From positions 1-6,591 of the forward strand of contig WRLJ01000095.1 in assembly GCA_009777685.1 (NCBI GenBank): DNA of 6,591 nt. Direction: 5' to 3'. Of this stretch, positions 1-6,305 are shown piece by piece. Position 1 is the stretch's first letter, and each line of letters begins with the position of its first letter. This stretch comes from Oscillospiraceae bacterium (GTDB lineage: Bacteria > Bacillota > Clostridia > Oscillospirales > UBA929). Below the pieces are notes generated by a model, which made no database searches, was not told where the DNA came from, and was given only the letters and a program-made list of their open reading frames with translations. Both the position numbers and the translations under genes were made by a program.

Positions 1-1789
1 CCAGACCGGCGACGCGCGAAGGCAGGCCGCCCAGACGCCCGACGTCCCCGGCGGCATAGCCGCACAAATCCAGCAGCCTGCCCGCCGCCTCATAGCTCTC
101 GGGATGCACGGCCGTATTGTCCAGTACATTGGAGCCGCCCGGCACGCGCAAGAAGCCCGCCGCCTGCTCAAAGGCGCGCGCGCCCAGCTTCGGCACACGT
201 TTCAAATCGCGCCGCGCGCGGAAGGGGCCGTTCTGCTCGCGGTAGGCCACAATGTTCCTGGCCAGCGCGGCCCCAACGCCAGCCACGCGCGTCAGCAGCG
301 GCGCGGAGGCCGTGTTCACGTCCACGCCCACGGCGTTGACGCAGCTCTCCACCACGCCGTCCAGCGACTGCGCCAGCCGCGCGGGCGGCATATCATGCTG
401 GTACTGCCCCACGCCGATGGATTTCGGGTCGATCTTGACCAGCTCCGCCAGCGGGTCCTGCAAACGCCGCGCGATGGACACCGCGCTGCGCAGGGTCACG
501 TCAAACTCCGGGAACTCCTCCGCCGCCAGCTTGGACGCGGAGTAGACGGACGCCCCCGACTCATTGACGATGGTGTACTTCGCCTTCAGGCCGGAGCTTT
601 TCAGCAAGCCCGCCACAAACCGCTCCGTCTCGCGGCTGGCCGTCCCGTTGCCGATGGCGACGGCCTCTACATTATGCGTTCGGATCAGGCGCGTCAGCAG
701 CGCCGCGCTGTCGGCCTCGCCGCGCGCGCCGTGCGTGATATAGGCCACGCCCGTGTCCAGCACCTTGCCCGTCGCGTCGACGACGGCGACCTTGCAGCCC
801 GTGCGGAAGCCGGGGTCCAGCCCCATCGTCACGCGGCCGCGCAGCGGCGGCTGCATCAGCAGCGGGCGCAGGTTCAGGGCAAACATCCGGATGGCCTGCT
901 CGCCGGCCTCCTCGCTCAGGGCCGAGCGTATCTCCCGCTCCATAGACGGCTCCAGCAGGCGCTTCCAGGCGTCGGCGCAGACCTCCGTCATCAGGCCGGA
1001 GGTGATGGAGCCGGGCTTGACAAACTGATTGTACAGCAGGTTCAGCGCGTCCATTTCCGGCACGTCCACGCGCACGGTCAAAAGGCCCTCCTTCTCGCCC
1101 CGGTTCAGGGCCAGCATCCGGTGGCTCTTGACGCGCCCCGCCGGTTCGGAATAGTCGTGGTACATGCGGTACACGCCGCCGCCATCAGGGTCCTCCGCGG
1201 AGGAGGCGGCCCGGCTTGTGACCGCGCCGACGCGGAAAATCATTTCCCTCAGCCGCTTGCGCGCCCCGGCGTCGTCGCTGATGATCTCGGCGGCGATGTC
1301 GCACGCGCCGCCAATGGCGTCGTCCTCCGTGTCCACGCCCTTTTCCGGGTCGACGTAGGCCCGCGCGAGGGCGCGGAGATCGCCGCGCTGGAGCTCCTGC
1401 GCGAAAATCACCTCCGCCAGCGGCTCCAGGCCCTTTTCGCGGGCAATCATCGCGCGCGTGCGGCGCTTGGGCTTGAACGGGCGGTAAATATCCTCGATCT
1501 CCGCCAAGGTCCGCGCGGCCTCCAGCGCGGCGGACAGCGCCTCCGTCATCGCGCCCTGCGCCTCAATGGAGCCGCGCACCTCCGCGCGGCGTTTTTCCAG
1601 CGCGCGCAGACGCTCCAAACGGTCGGCCAGCTCCCGCAGGAGCTGGTCGTCCATAGCGCCGTGCGCCTCCTTGCGGTAGCGCGCGATAAAGGGGATGGTG
1701 TTGCCCTCGTCCAGCAGAGCCGCCACGCTGGCGGCATGGGCCTCCGGCACGTTCAGCTCCCGGGCCAGGCGCGGGATGATATCGGTCAT
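1..1789 (-). CDS. tex: Tex family RNA-binding transcription accessory protein, C-terminus cut off by the window edge
   Basis: The frame is open from an ATG at 1789 to the left edge (596 whole codons), and the missing 3' end lies outside the window. It reads MTDIIPRLARELNVPEAHAA at the N-terminus, as in Tex/YhgF proteins. Visible regions are the N-terminal helical Tex domain (about 1-190, with EDIYRPFKPKRRTRA), a YqgF/RNase H-like domain from about residue 322 (MGLDPGFRTGCK), and a tandem helix-hairpin-helix region (about 490-560, TRVAGVGAALARNIVAYRE, then VPKLGARAFEQAAGFLRV and TAVHPESY). Family members are usually about 715-785 residues and end in an S1 RNA-binding domain, so about 120-130 residues including S1 should lie to the left. 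Tex is a cytoplasmic nucleic-acid-binding protein linked to transcription; its exact role is not settled. The start is supported by AAAGGAG (1797-1803) 7 nt upstream and a promoter-like sequence before it. Identification is firm; nothing appears broken. Confidence 0.96.
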   Translation of the reverse strand, partial: MTDIIPRLARELNVPEAHAASVAALLDEGNTIPFIARYRKEAHGAMDDQLLRELADRLERLRALEKRRAEVRGSIEAQGAMTEALSAALEAARTLAEIEDIYRPFKPKRRTRAMIAREKGLEPLAEVIFAQELQRGDLRALARAYVDPEKGVDTEDDAIGGACDIAAEIISDDAGARKRLREMIFRVGAVTSRAASSAEDPDGGGVYRMYHDYSEPAGRVKSHRMLALNRGEKEGLLTVRVDVPEMDALNLLYNQFVKPGSITSGLMTEVCADAWKRLLEPSMEREIRSALSEEAGEQAIRMFALNLRPLLMQPPLRGRVTMGLDPGFRTGCKVAVVDATGKVLDTGVAYITHGARGEADSAALLTRLIRTHNVEAVAIGNGTASRETERFVAGLLKSSGLKAKYTIVNESGASVYSASKLAAEEFPEFDVTLRSAVSIARRLQDPLAELVKIDPKSIGVGQYQHDMPPARLAQSLDGVVESCVNAVGVDVNTASAPLLTRVAGVGAALARNIVAYREQNGPFRARRDLKRVPKLGARAFEQAAGFLRVPGGSNVLDNTAVHPESYEAAGRLLDLCGYAAGDVGRLGGLPSRVAGL

Positions 1790-1796
1790 GGGCAGG

Positions 1797-1803
1797 CTCC
1801 TTT
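1797..1803 (-). promoter_or_regulatory. Ribosome binding site of tex
   Basis: On the minus strand the sequence is AAAGGAG following a run of A, and it ends 7 nt before the ATG at 1789. This near-ideal Shine-Dalgarno sequence fixes the tex start. Confidence 0.85.
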
Positions 1804-1806
1804 TTT

Positions 1807-1824
1807 TGCAATGATTAAATTGCA
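1807..1824. promoter_or_regulatory. Inverted repeat over the tex -10 region, possible operator
   Basis: TGCAAT (1807-1812) and ATTGCA (1819-1824) form a perfect inverted repeat with a 6-bp centre. It overlaps the predicted -10 hexamer and start point of tex. An 18-bp dyad at this position is typical of a repressor site, but no regulator is visible in the window and AT-rich dyads also occur by chance. Confidence 0.35.
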
Positions 1825-1841
1825 TTGATCACTTTTGCCAA
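1814..1841 (-). promoter_or_regulatory. Predicted sigma-A-type promoter of tex
   Basis: On the minus strand TTGGCA (1841-1836, 5 of 6 matches to TTGACA) is followed after 16 bp by TTTAAT (1819-1814, 5 of 6 matches to TATAAT). Transcription would start near 1807, giving a short leader of about 18 nt with the AAAGGAG inside it. The promoter is therefore specific to tex and lies just inside the gene-proximal edge of the repeat block that begins at 1846. It is predicted from sequence only. Confidence 0.6.
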
Positions 1842-1859
1842 CGCAGTAGGGGACGCACA

Positions 1860-1942
1860 CCCGGGCGTCCCGTCCCCGGGCATCCCGTCCCCCGGGCGTC
1901 CCGTCCCCGGGCATCCCGTCCCCAGGCGTCCCGTCCCCGGGC
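1860..1942. repeat. Minisatellite of 15-16 bp units
   Basis: Five full units and one partial unit of the form CCCGGGCRTCCCGT start at 1860, 1875, 1891, 1906, 1921 and 1936, spaced 15, 16, 15, 15 and 15 bp. The variable base alternates strictly G, A, G, A, G, which suggests growth by duplication of a roughly 31-bp double unit. The first unit is the inner half of the left arm of the 28-bp inverted repeat, so the array probably expanded from that arm. On the minus strand it contains closely spaced G-runs. Confidence 0.85.
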
Positions 1943-1955
1943 TATTTCTACAATT

Positions 1956-2076
1956 AGACTTCCTCGGAAACCCCGTTCAATGTACAATCTAAAGGTTTCC
2001 GCCGGTTGTAGGGGCGACCGTCCCGGTCGCCCACGGACGCCATATATGGCGTCCCTACAGGTTTCCGAGGAAGTCT
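1956..2076. mobile_element. 121-bp MITE-like element with 17-bp terminal inverted repeats
   Basis: The ends are perfect inverted repeats: AGACTTCCTCGGAAACC at 1956-1972 and its reverse complement at 2060-2076. There is no coding capacity. The core (2007-2059) has an outer stem TGTAGGG (2007-2013) with CCCTACA (2053-2059), enclosing two hairpins: GGGCGACCG/CGGTCGCCC (2012-2020 with 2024-2032) and the 20-bp perfect palindrome at 2035-2054. The whole could fold as a long stem capped by a three-way junction; two bases are shared between the outer stem and the first hairpin. No clear target-site duplication was found. It may be a miniature transposable element or a structured bidirectional terminator-like repeat; the terminal repeats themselves are certain. 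Confidence 0.7.
2007..2059. repeat. Two GTAGGG-hairpin repeat units head to head
   Basis: The left unit runs GTAGGG followed by a GGGCGACCG/CGGTCGCCC hairpin. The right unit, on the other strand, is GTAGGG followed by a hairpin made of the palindrome at 2035-2054. The right unit (2035-2059) is identical over 25 bp to 3868-3892. This pair is the core of the 121-bp element. Confidence 0.75.
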
Positions 2077-2134
2077 GTTAGCATAGTGCGCCGGTATATT
2101 CGCCATATATTGTTTTACCAGATTACCTGTTTCA

Positions 2135-2204
2135 CTTAATTCGATAAACGAGGCGTTTAGGAGGGTAACCTTAATTCGATAAACCAGGCGTTTGGGGTGG
2201 TAAC
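2135..2204. repeat. Tandem 35-bp duplication
   Basis: Unit one is 2135-2169 and unit two is 2170-2204. They match at 31 of 35 positions and are directly abutting. Each starts CTTAATTCGATAAAC and ends GGTAAC, with a small AAACG/CGTTT dyad in unit one. The second copy runs directly into the right arm of the 28-bp inverted repeat (they overlap at 2203-2204). No function can be assigned. Confidence 0.85.
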
Positions 2205-2291
2205 GGGACGCCCGGGTGTGCGTCCCCTACAGCTATCTGGCTGGCGGCATAAAGGAGTCAATTGGACAAACACCCTTAACACCCCAGGTTC

Positions 2292-3788
2292 TTATCCCTC
2301 CGCGGGGATTTTCAGCCTGTCCAGCACAAACTCCAGCTGGTTGTCCGACGCCGCATACTCCAATCCGTCCAACGGCTCTATATAAGACTCCAGCAGTTCC
2401 AGCGTTTGGACGCTGCCATAGCTCGTGACGGTCAGCCCCTCGGCCATCTGGAAGCAGTTGAGGGCGTGGAGCGTGTAGGCGTCAAACACATCGTCCGGCT
2501 CGTCCAGGAAATAGCCCAGCATCCACAGCCGCTGCTCCAGCGCCATCGTGCGCGAGGCGGGCGACAGCCCGGGCAGAATCGCCCGCGAGGCGTTCAGGGT
2601 CTCCAGCGCGGAAATATCCAGCGTAACGATTTCCATCTCGATTTCGATGTCGGGCGTCAGGCCAACCTCCTGGTAGTCGCCCGTCACGGGCAGCTCGATC
2701 CGGTATCTCGTCAGCGCCAGAATATCGCCGCCGGTCAGGACATAATGCATCTGCGCGCGCGCCTTGCCGAAGGTCTGTGTGCCCACCACGGTCGCGAGAC
2801 CGCGGTCCTGCAGACTGCCGGCCATCATTTCCGCCGCCGAGGCCGTGCCTCCGTTCACCAGAATGGTGATACTCAGCGGAGACCAGGCGCCCTTTGCCTC
2901 ATAAGTATAGGGAATTTCCGTGCCGTCCCGGTCGATAAAGCGGTACAGCAGCTCGCCCTCCAGGCCGTCCAGCAGGCACAGGATATCACGCATCTCATCG
3001 ACGATGCCGCCGCCGTTGTCGCGCAGGTCGATGACCAAATCCGTCACGCCCCGTGTCCGGAAATGCTCCATAAACAGCGCGAAGGCCTGCACGTCCGTCT
3101 CCTCGTTCATAAAGCTGCTGATGCTGATGTACCCTGTCCCGTCCTCCATCACATAGCCCATCACATAGGTGGGCAGGCCCGGCAGCGCGCGGCGGGTCAG
3201 CGTATATTCCCTGTCCTCCAGCGCGCCGGGGCGGCGGACGCCCACCCGAACGCCGGTCCCCTGTTCGCCCCGCAGCAGGTCCGCGATCTCGTCAAACGGC
3301 AGGGCGCGGGTGTCCGTGCCGTTCACGGATACGATCTGATCTCCCGGCAGCAGGCCCGCCTCCTCCGCCGCCCCGCCGGGCAGCAGACCGTAGATATACG
3401 CTCCGGTCGTGCGGTAGGGATCGAGCATGATGCCGATGCCGTACCGCCGGACCGGTTCCGGCGCCTCCGGCGAGCCGAAGAAAAAGTCATACAGCTCTTT
3501 TTCCATAAACCACGAATACAGGTCAAAATCCGCGGTGAGCTTTTCCAGCTCCTCATAGAAGCGGTCCAGGTCCCCGTCAAAATCTTCCGGCGTCAAATCC
3601 GGCGGAAGTCTCAACTCCCCGCCGCCCTCCAGATAATACTCGGCAATGCAGAGGTCGATTTCCCGCAGCAGCAGAAGCTGCTCCGCCGGGTCGGCGGACA
3701 CGGCCAGCGCGGCGGGCGCCAGCGGCAGAATCAGCAGCGCCAGCGGCAGAATCAGGCAAATTATGCGGACATGCAGTTTTTTGAACAT
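2292..3788 (-). CDS. Secreted S41 carboxyl-terminal processing protease with a peptidoglycan-binding domain
   Basis: This 498-residue protein belongs to the CtpA/CtpB (Prc-like) S41 family, which are serine proteases that cut substrates near the C-terminus outside the membrane. A signal peptide covers about residues 1-29 (MFKK, a long Leu/Pro/Ala core, then an ALA cleavage motif). A PDZ domain lies at about 115-200 (YGIGIM, GLLPGDQIVSVNGT). The protease core spans about 205-385, with DLRDNGGG at 255-261, the catalytic serine in TASAAE (Ser317) and the catalytic lysine in TFGKA (Lys342). The Ser-to-Lys spacing of 25 equals that of E. coli Tsp. Residues about 412-468 look like a PG_binding_1 domain (LEQRLWMLGYF, LHALNCFQMAEGL), which would anchor it to the wall. 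The ATG at 3788 is supported by AGGAAGGG (3797-3804). TATAAT at 3814-3809 is too close to that site to be a convincing promoter. The substrate is unknown. Confidence 0.95.
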   Translation of the reverse strand: MFKKLHVRIICLILPLALLILPLAPAALAVSADPAEQLLLLREIDLCIAEYYLEGGGELRLPPDLTPEDFDGDLDRFYEELEKLTADFDLYSWFMEKELYDFFFGSPEAPEPVRRYGIGIMLDPYRTTGAYIYGLLPGGAAEEAGLLPGDQIVSVNGTDTRALPFDEIADLLRGEQGTGVRVGVRRPGALEDREYTLTRRALPGLPTYVMGYVMEDGTGYISISSFMNEETDVQAFALFMEHFRTRGVTDLVIDLRDNGGGIVDEMRDILCLLDGLEGELLYRFIDRDGTEIPYTYEAKGAWSPLSITILVNGGTASAAEMMAGSLQDRGLATVVGTQTFGKARAQMHYVLTGGDILALTRYRIELPVTGDYQEVGLTPDIEIEMEIVTLDISALETLNASRAILPGLSPASRTMALEQRLWMLGYFLDEPDDVFDAYTLHALNCFQMAEGLTVTSYGSVQTLELLESYIEPLDGLEYAASDNQLEFVLDRLKIPAEG

Positions 3789-3922
3789 GGTTTAATCCCT
3801 TCCTATCCATTATAAATTCACGGGGTTTGTCCGTCTCGCTCGTTTTTTGCGCGTCGAGGGAAACGGCGGACGCCATATATGGCGTCCCTACACAGAGGTC
3901 ATGTTTTAGATGTTACAACACA
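3789..3922. other. Gap between argS and the protease gene, with one repeat copy
   Basis: This 134-bp stretch carries the palindromic repeat at 3868-3892, the ribosome binding site of the protease (AGGAAGGG on the minus strand, 3797-3804) and a TATAAT at 3814-3809 with no credible -35. Whether the protease is transcribed from here or by readthrough from argS cannot be settled from the sequence. Confidence 0.6.
3868..3892 (-). repeat. Solo GTAGGG-hairpin repeat, possible attenuator downstream of argS
   Basis: The 20-bp perfect palindrome GGACGCCATATATGGCGTCC (3868-3887) followed by CTACA is identical over 25 bp to 2035-2059. On the minus strand it begins 31 nt after the argS stop codon and would form an RNA hairpin with a stem of about 8 bp followed by GCCGTTT. 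The U-tract is weak, so termination would be partial at best. Confidence 0.7.
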
Positions 3923-5605
3923 CTACATCTTCACGGGCGCGTCCACACCCAGCAGACGCAGGCCGTTGGCCAGAACCTGCCGCGCCGCGAAGGCCAGCCG
4001 CAGGCGGGCGGCGCGTAAATCCGGCTCCTGATCCCTGACGCGGCACGCATCGTAGAAACGGTGGAATTTCCCCGCCAGCTCGATCAGATAGCGATTGATC
4101 CGCGACGGCTCCAGCTGGCTTGCCGCCTCCAAGATCTCGTCGGGGAACGCGGCAAGATGGCACAGCAGGTCCCGCTCGGTCTCGTGGGTCAGCAGGGCGG
4201 CGTTTCCCCCGTCCGCCTCCGCGGCGCCCTCTTCCTTCAGCGCCGCCTCCAGAGAGCATACGCGGGCGTGGGCGTACTGCACGTAATAGACGGGGTTTTC
4301 ACTGGTCGTCTTGACGGCCAGGCCGAGGTCGAAGTCCAGCCGGGTATTCACGCCGCGCAGATTAAAGAAAAACCGCGCCGCGTCCACGGGGATATCGTCC
4401 AGCAGGTCGGCCAGCGTGACGGCCTTGCCCGTGCGCTTGGACATGCGCACGAGTTCCCCGTCGCGGTACAGGCTGACCATCTGATACAGCGCAAAGCGCA
4501 GCCGCTCCGGGTCCACGCCCAAGGCCCGCATACACGGCCCGAAGCGCACCGTATGCCCGTGGTGGTCCGCGCCCAGCACGTTGACCACGGCGTCAAAGCC
4601 GCGCCGCAGGAACTTGTCGCGGTGGTAGGCGAGGTCCACGGCGAAATAGGTGTAAAACCCGTTGGACTTGCGCACGACCTCGTCCTTTTCCAGCCCGAAC
4701 GCCGTCGCGCGGAGCCAAAGCGCGCCGTCCTTCTCATAGGTATACCCGTCCCGGATCAGCGCGTCCATCGTTTCCGTCACATAGCCGTCCCTGTGCAGGC
4801 CGCTTTCGGCAAACCAGCGGTCAAAGCGCACGCGGTAGCGCTCCAGGTCGCGCTCCATCGACGCCACCGCCTGAGGCAGAGCGTAGGCGGCCAGCGCGGC
4901 CTGCCGCTCCTCCGGGGGCGTATCCAGCAAGCCGTCCCCCCGCTCCGCGATATAGCCGCGCGCGTACTCGGCGATATAGTCGCCGTGATAGCCGTCCTCC
5001 GGCATCCCGGCCTCGCGGCCCAGCTCCTGCAAATACCGGCATTCAATGCTCTTGGCAAAGTTATCGACTTGGTTGCCGCAGTCGTTGAGGTAAAACTCAC
5101 GGTGCACATCGTCGCCCGCCGCGTCCAGCACGGCGGCCAGAGTATCGCCCAGCACGCCGCCGCGCGCGTTGCCGATGGTCATCGGCCCCGTGGGGTTGGC
5201 GGATACGAACTCGACCATGACGCGCCGCCCGGTGCGCGTCTCCGCGCGCCCGTAGGCGTCTCCCCCGCTCTCCACGGCGTCCAGAACCGCCGCGTACCAG
5301 CGCGGCGCGAACCGCAGATTGATAAAGCCCGGCCCCGCCACCTCGGCGGAGACGATATACCCGTCCGCCGTGACGATTTCCCCGGCCAGCGCCTCCGCGG
5401 CGGCGCGGGGCGGCATCCCCAGCGTCTTGGCGGCGCCCAGCGCGAAGGACGTGGCCAGGTCGCCGTGCGCGCGGTCCTTCGGCGGCGCGAAGGCGGCCTC
5501 CGGAAGAGCGTCCGGCGGGTCCATGCCGCGTTCCGACACCAGCGCGGCATAGGCCGCCTCTATCTGCTTTCGCGCTTGCTCGCGCACCAGGGCCAGTGGG
5601 TTCAT
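3923..5605 (-). CDS. argS: Arginyl-tRNA synthetase (class I)
   Basis: This 560-residue protein is full length for the family and charges tRNA(Arg) with arginine in the cytoplasm. Residues about 1-100 form the N-terminal tRNA-recognition domain characteristic of ArgRS (HGDLATSFAL, GPGFINLRF). The catalytic core follows: EFVSANPTGPMTIGNARGG at 132-150 carries the HIGH-equivalent signature as TIGN (143-146), then FYLNDCGNQV (171-180), LGADHHGHTVRF (344-355) and the KMSKS-like RMSKRTGK (387-394). The C-terminal anticodon-binding DALR domain is at about 437-560 (NPVYYVQYAHARV to the end, LLGVDAPVKM). The start at 5605 is preceded by GGGGAG (5616-5621), 10 nt upstream, in the 17-nt gap after the DUF1934 stop codon, so the two genes are probably co-transcribed. 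The first histidine of HIGH is replaced by threonine; otherwise nothing looks damaged. No T-box leader was found upstream. Confidence 0.97.
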   Translation of the reverse strand: MNPLALVREQARKQIEAAYAALVSERGMDPPDALPEAAFAPPKDRAHGDLATSFALGAAKTLGMPPRAAAEALAGEIVTADGYIVSAEVAGPGFINLRFAPRWYAAVLDAVESGGDAYGRAETRTGRRVMVEFVSANPTGPMTIGNARGGVLGDTLAAVLDAAGDDVHREFYLNDCGNQVDNFAKSIECRYLQELGREAGMPEDGYHGDYIAEYARGYIAERGDGLLDTPPEERQAALAAYALPQAVASMERDLERYRVRFDRWFAESGLHRDGYVTETMDALIRDGYTYEKDGALWLRATAFGLEKDEVVRKSNGFYTYFAVDLAYHRDKFLRRGFDAVVNVLGADHHGHTVRFGPCMRALGVDPERLRFALYQMVSLYRDGELVRMSKRTGKAVTLADLLDDIPVDAARFFFNLRGVNTRLDFDLGLAVKTTSENPVYYVQYAHARVCSLEAALKEEGAAEADGGNAALLTHETERDLLCHLAAFPDEILEAASQLEPSRINRYLIELAGKFHRFYDACRVRDQEPDLRAARLRLAFAARQVLANGLRLLGVDAPVKM

Positions 5606-5622
5606 AGACGGAAAACTCCCCG

Positions 5623-6138
5623 CTAATTTAAGAATATACCGTCGCCGGCATTGACATTTCCGGGAGGGCTGGCGTCGATGGGTACGCCGCCGTCCCCGTA
5701 GCCGTCGCGGTCCGAGACGCGGATGCTGAGGGTATTGGCGCCGGTGATCTCGTTGTCGATCTCCAGCGTGTAGTCCACCTCCAGATCAATGGGACCGTGC
5801 GCGCCGCCGATGTCACAGCGCAATTCCCGGGTGTTCACGCCCAGCGTCAGCGGACCCATCTCGGTATCATAATAGGATACATGCTTGCGGCCCTTTTCAA
5901 AGATCATGTGCGTGTTGATTTCACCCCTGTGGCGCATCACCATGCGCCCGCCGCCGAACAAAATCGTTGTTTGCGTGCGGCCCATACCGGTTTCCGGATT
6001 TTCCATGTAGGTCAGCGTGTAGCCGTCCGGCCCGCGCGACAGCGTCCCGCTGGTGACCATGTCCATGGAGTCCTCCCAAAACGCTTCCGTCAGCTGCTGC
6101 CGCCCGCGGACGGAAACCCATACCTTCCTGTTTCGCAT
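5623..6138 (-). CDS. DUF1934 (YwiB-like) protein with an extended C-terminal tail
   Basis: This 171-residue protein resembles the DUF1934/YwiB family, small cytoplasmic beta-barrel proteins of unknown function. Family-like features are the N-terminal VWVSVRGRQ, DMVTSGTLSR, the YTLTYMENPETGMGRTQTT strand pair, MVMRHRGEINTHMIFEKG, and the PLTLGVNTREL and GPIDLEVDYTLEID strands up to about residue 141. There is no signal peptide or membrane segment. YwiB is about 140 residues, so residues 142-171 (Gly/Asp/Pro-rich, starting SDRDGYGDGG) form an extra tail. The neighbour argS begins 17 nt downstream, and ywiB and argS are also adjacent in Bacillus, which supports the family call. The ATG at 6138 has GAAAGG 9 nt upstream. 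A promoter is visible at 6216-6244. The function is unknown; a link to translation is suggested only by the gene order. Confidence 0.85.
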   Translation of the reverse strand: MRNRKVWVSVRGRQQLTEAFWEDSMDMVTSGTLSRGPDGYTLTYMENPETGMGRTQTTILFGGGRMVMRHRGEINTHMIFEKGRKHVSYYDTEMGPLTLGVNTRELRCDIGGAHGPIDLEVDYTLEIDNEITGANTLSIRVSDRDGYGDGGVPIDASPPGNVNAGDGIFLN

Positions 6139-6215
6139 ACTGTAACGCCTTTCTTTTCCGGCCGGAATACCGCTTTTGTAAATTTGCGTCTTTACGCCCG
6201 TTTCACCGCGCGCGC

Positions 6216-6244
6216 ATTATATCACACCGCCGCAAAGAACGCAA
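6216..6244 (-). promoter_or_regulatory. Predicted promoter of the DUF1934-argS operon
   Basis: On the minus strand there is a perfect TATAAT (6221-6216) with the extended -10 element TGATATAAT, and TTGCGT (6244-6239) 17 bp upstream as a weak -35. Transcription would begin near 6209, leaving a leader of about 70 nt before the ATG at 6138. That leader holds a 12-bp palindrome (TTCCGGCCGGAA, 6156-6167) but is too short for a T-box. Confidence 0.65.
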
Positions 6245-6305
6245 GGCGGCGTCCTGCGGGTGATCCGCAAACTTCGGACAAACGGGAAACGCTCAGAAAT
6301 CCGGC

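Larger units (their letters stand above)
1846..2230. repeat. 385-bp intergenic repeat block bounded by a 28-bp perfect inverted repeat
   Basis: The arms at 1846-1873 and 2203-2230 are exact reverse complements (28 of 28). Each begins GTAGGGGACGC at its outer end, and each can fold into its own small hairpin (GGGACGC with GCGTCCC). Between the arms lie a minisatellite (1860-1942), a 121-bp terminal-inverted-repeat element (1956-2076) and a 35-bp tandem duplication (2135-2204). No credible coding frame exists in the block. No target-site duplication is evident outside the arms (ACGCA on the left, AGCTA on the right). It may be a composite non-autonomous mobile element or a pile-up of separate insertions. 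It occupies most of the gap between the protease gene and tex. Confidence 0.75.

Noticed and set aside
104..1828. 574-codon plus-strand open frame opposite tex, and similar frames at 2406-3815 and 4061-5626
   Set aside because: All three lie in the antisense frame exactly aligned with the real codons, where stops would require TTA, CTA or TCA codons in the sense gene. These are rare in GC-rich genes. The products are His/Arg/Gln-rich and match no family, whereas the minus-strand frames encode clear Tex, S41 protease and ArgRS.
1860..1942. Possible CRISPR array
   Set aside because: The units are contiguous 15-16 bp repeats without unique spacers, and no cas gene is present.
2191..2207. GGGGTGGTAACGGGA resembling the T-box motif AGGGUGGNACCGCG
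   Set aside because: It is part of the 35-bp tandem duplication and the inverted-repeat arm, it is on the plus strand with no gene following in that direction, and no specifier or terminator structure is visible.
3809..3814. Perfect TATAAT (minus strand) upstream of the protease gene
   Set aside because: The implied start point would fall inside the ribosome binding site at 3797-3804 and there is no -35-like hexamer at 16-18 bp, so it was not called as a promoter.
6139..6209. Possible T-box or riboswitch leader before the DUF1934-argS operon
   Set aside because: The predicted leader is only about 70 nt and has no T-box sequence or terminator/antiterminator pair.
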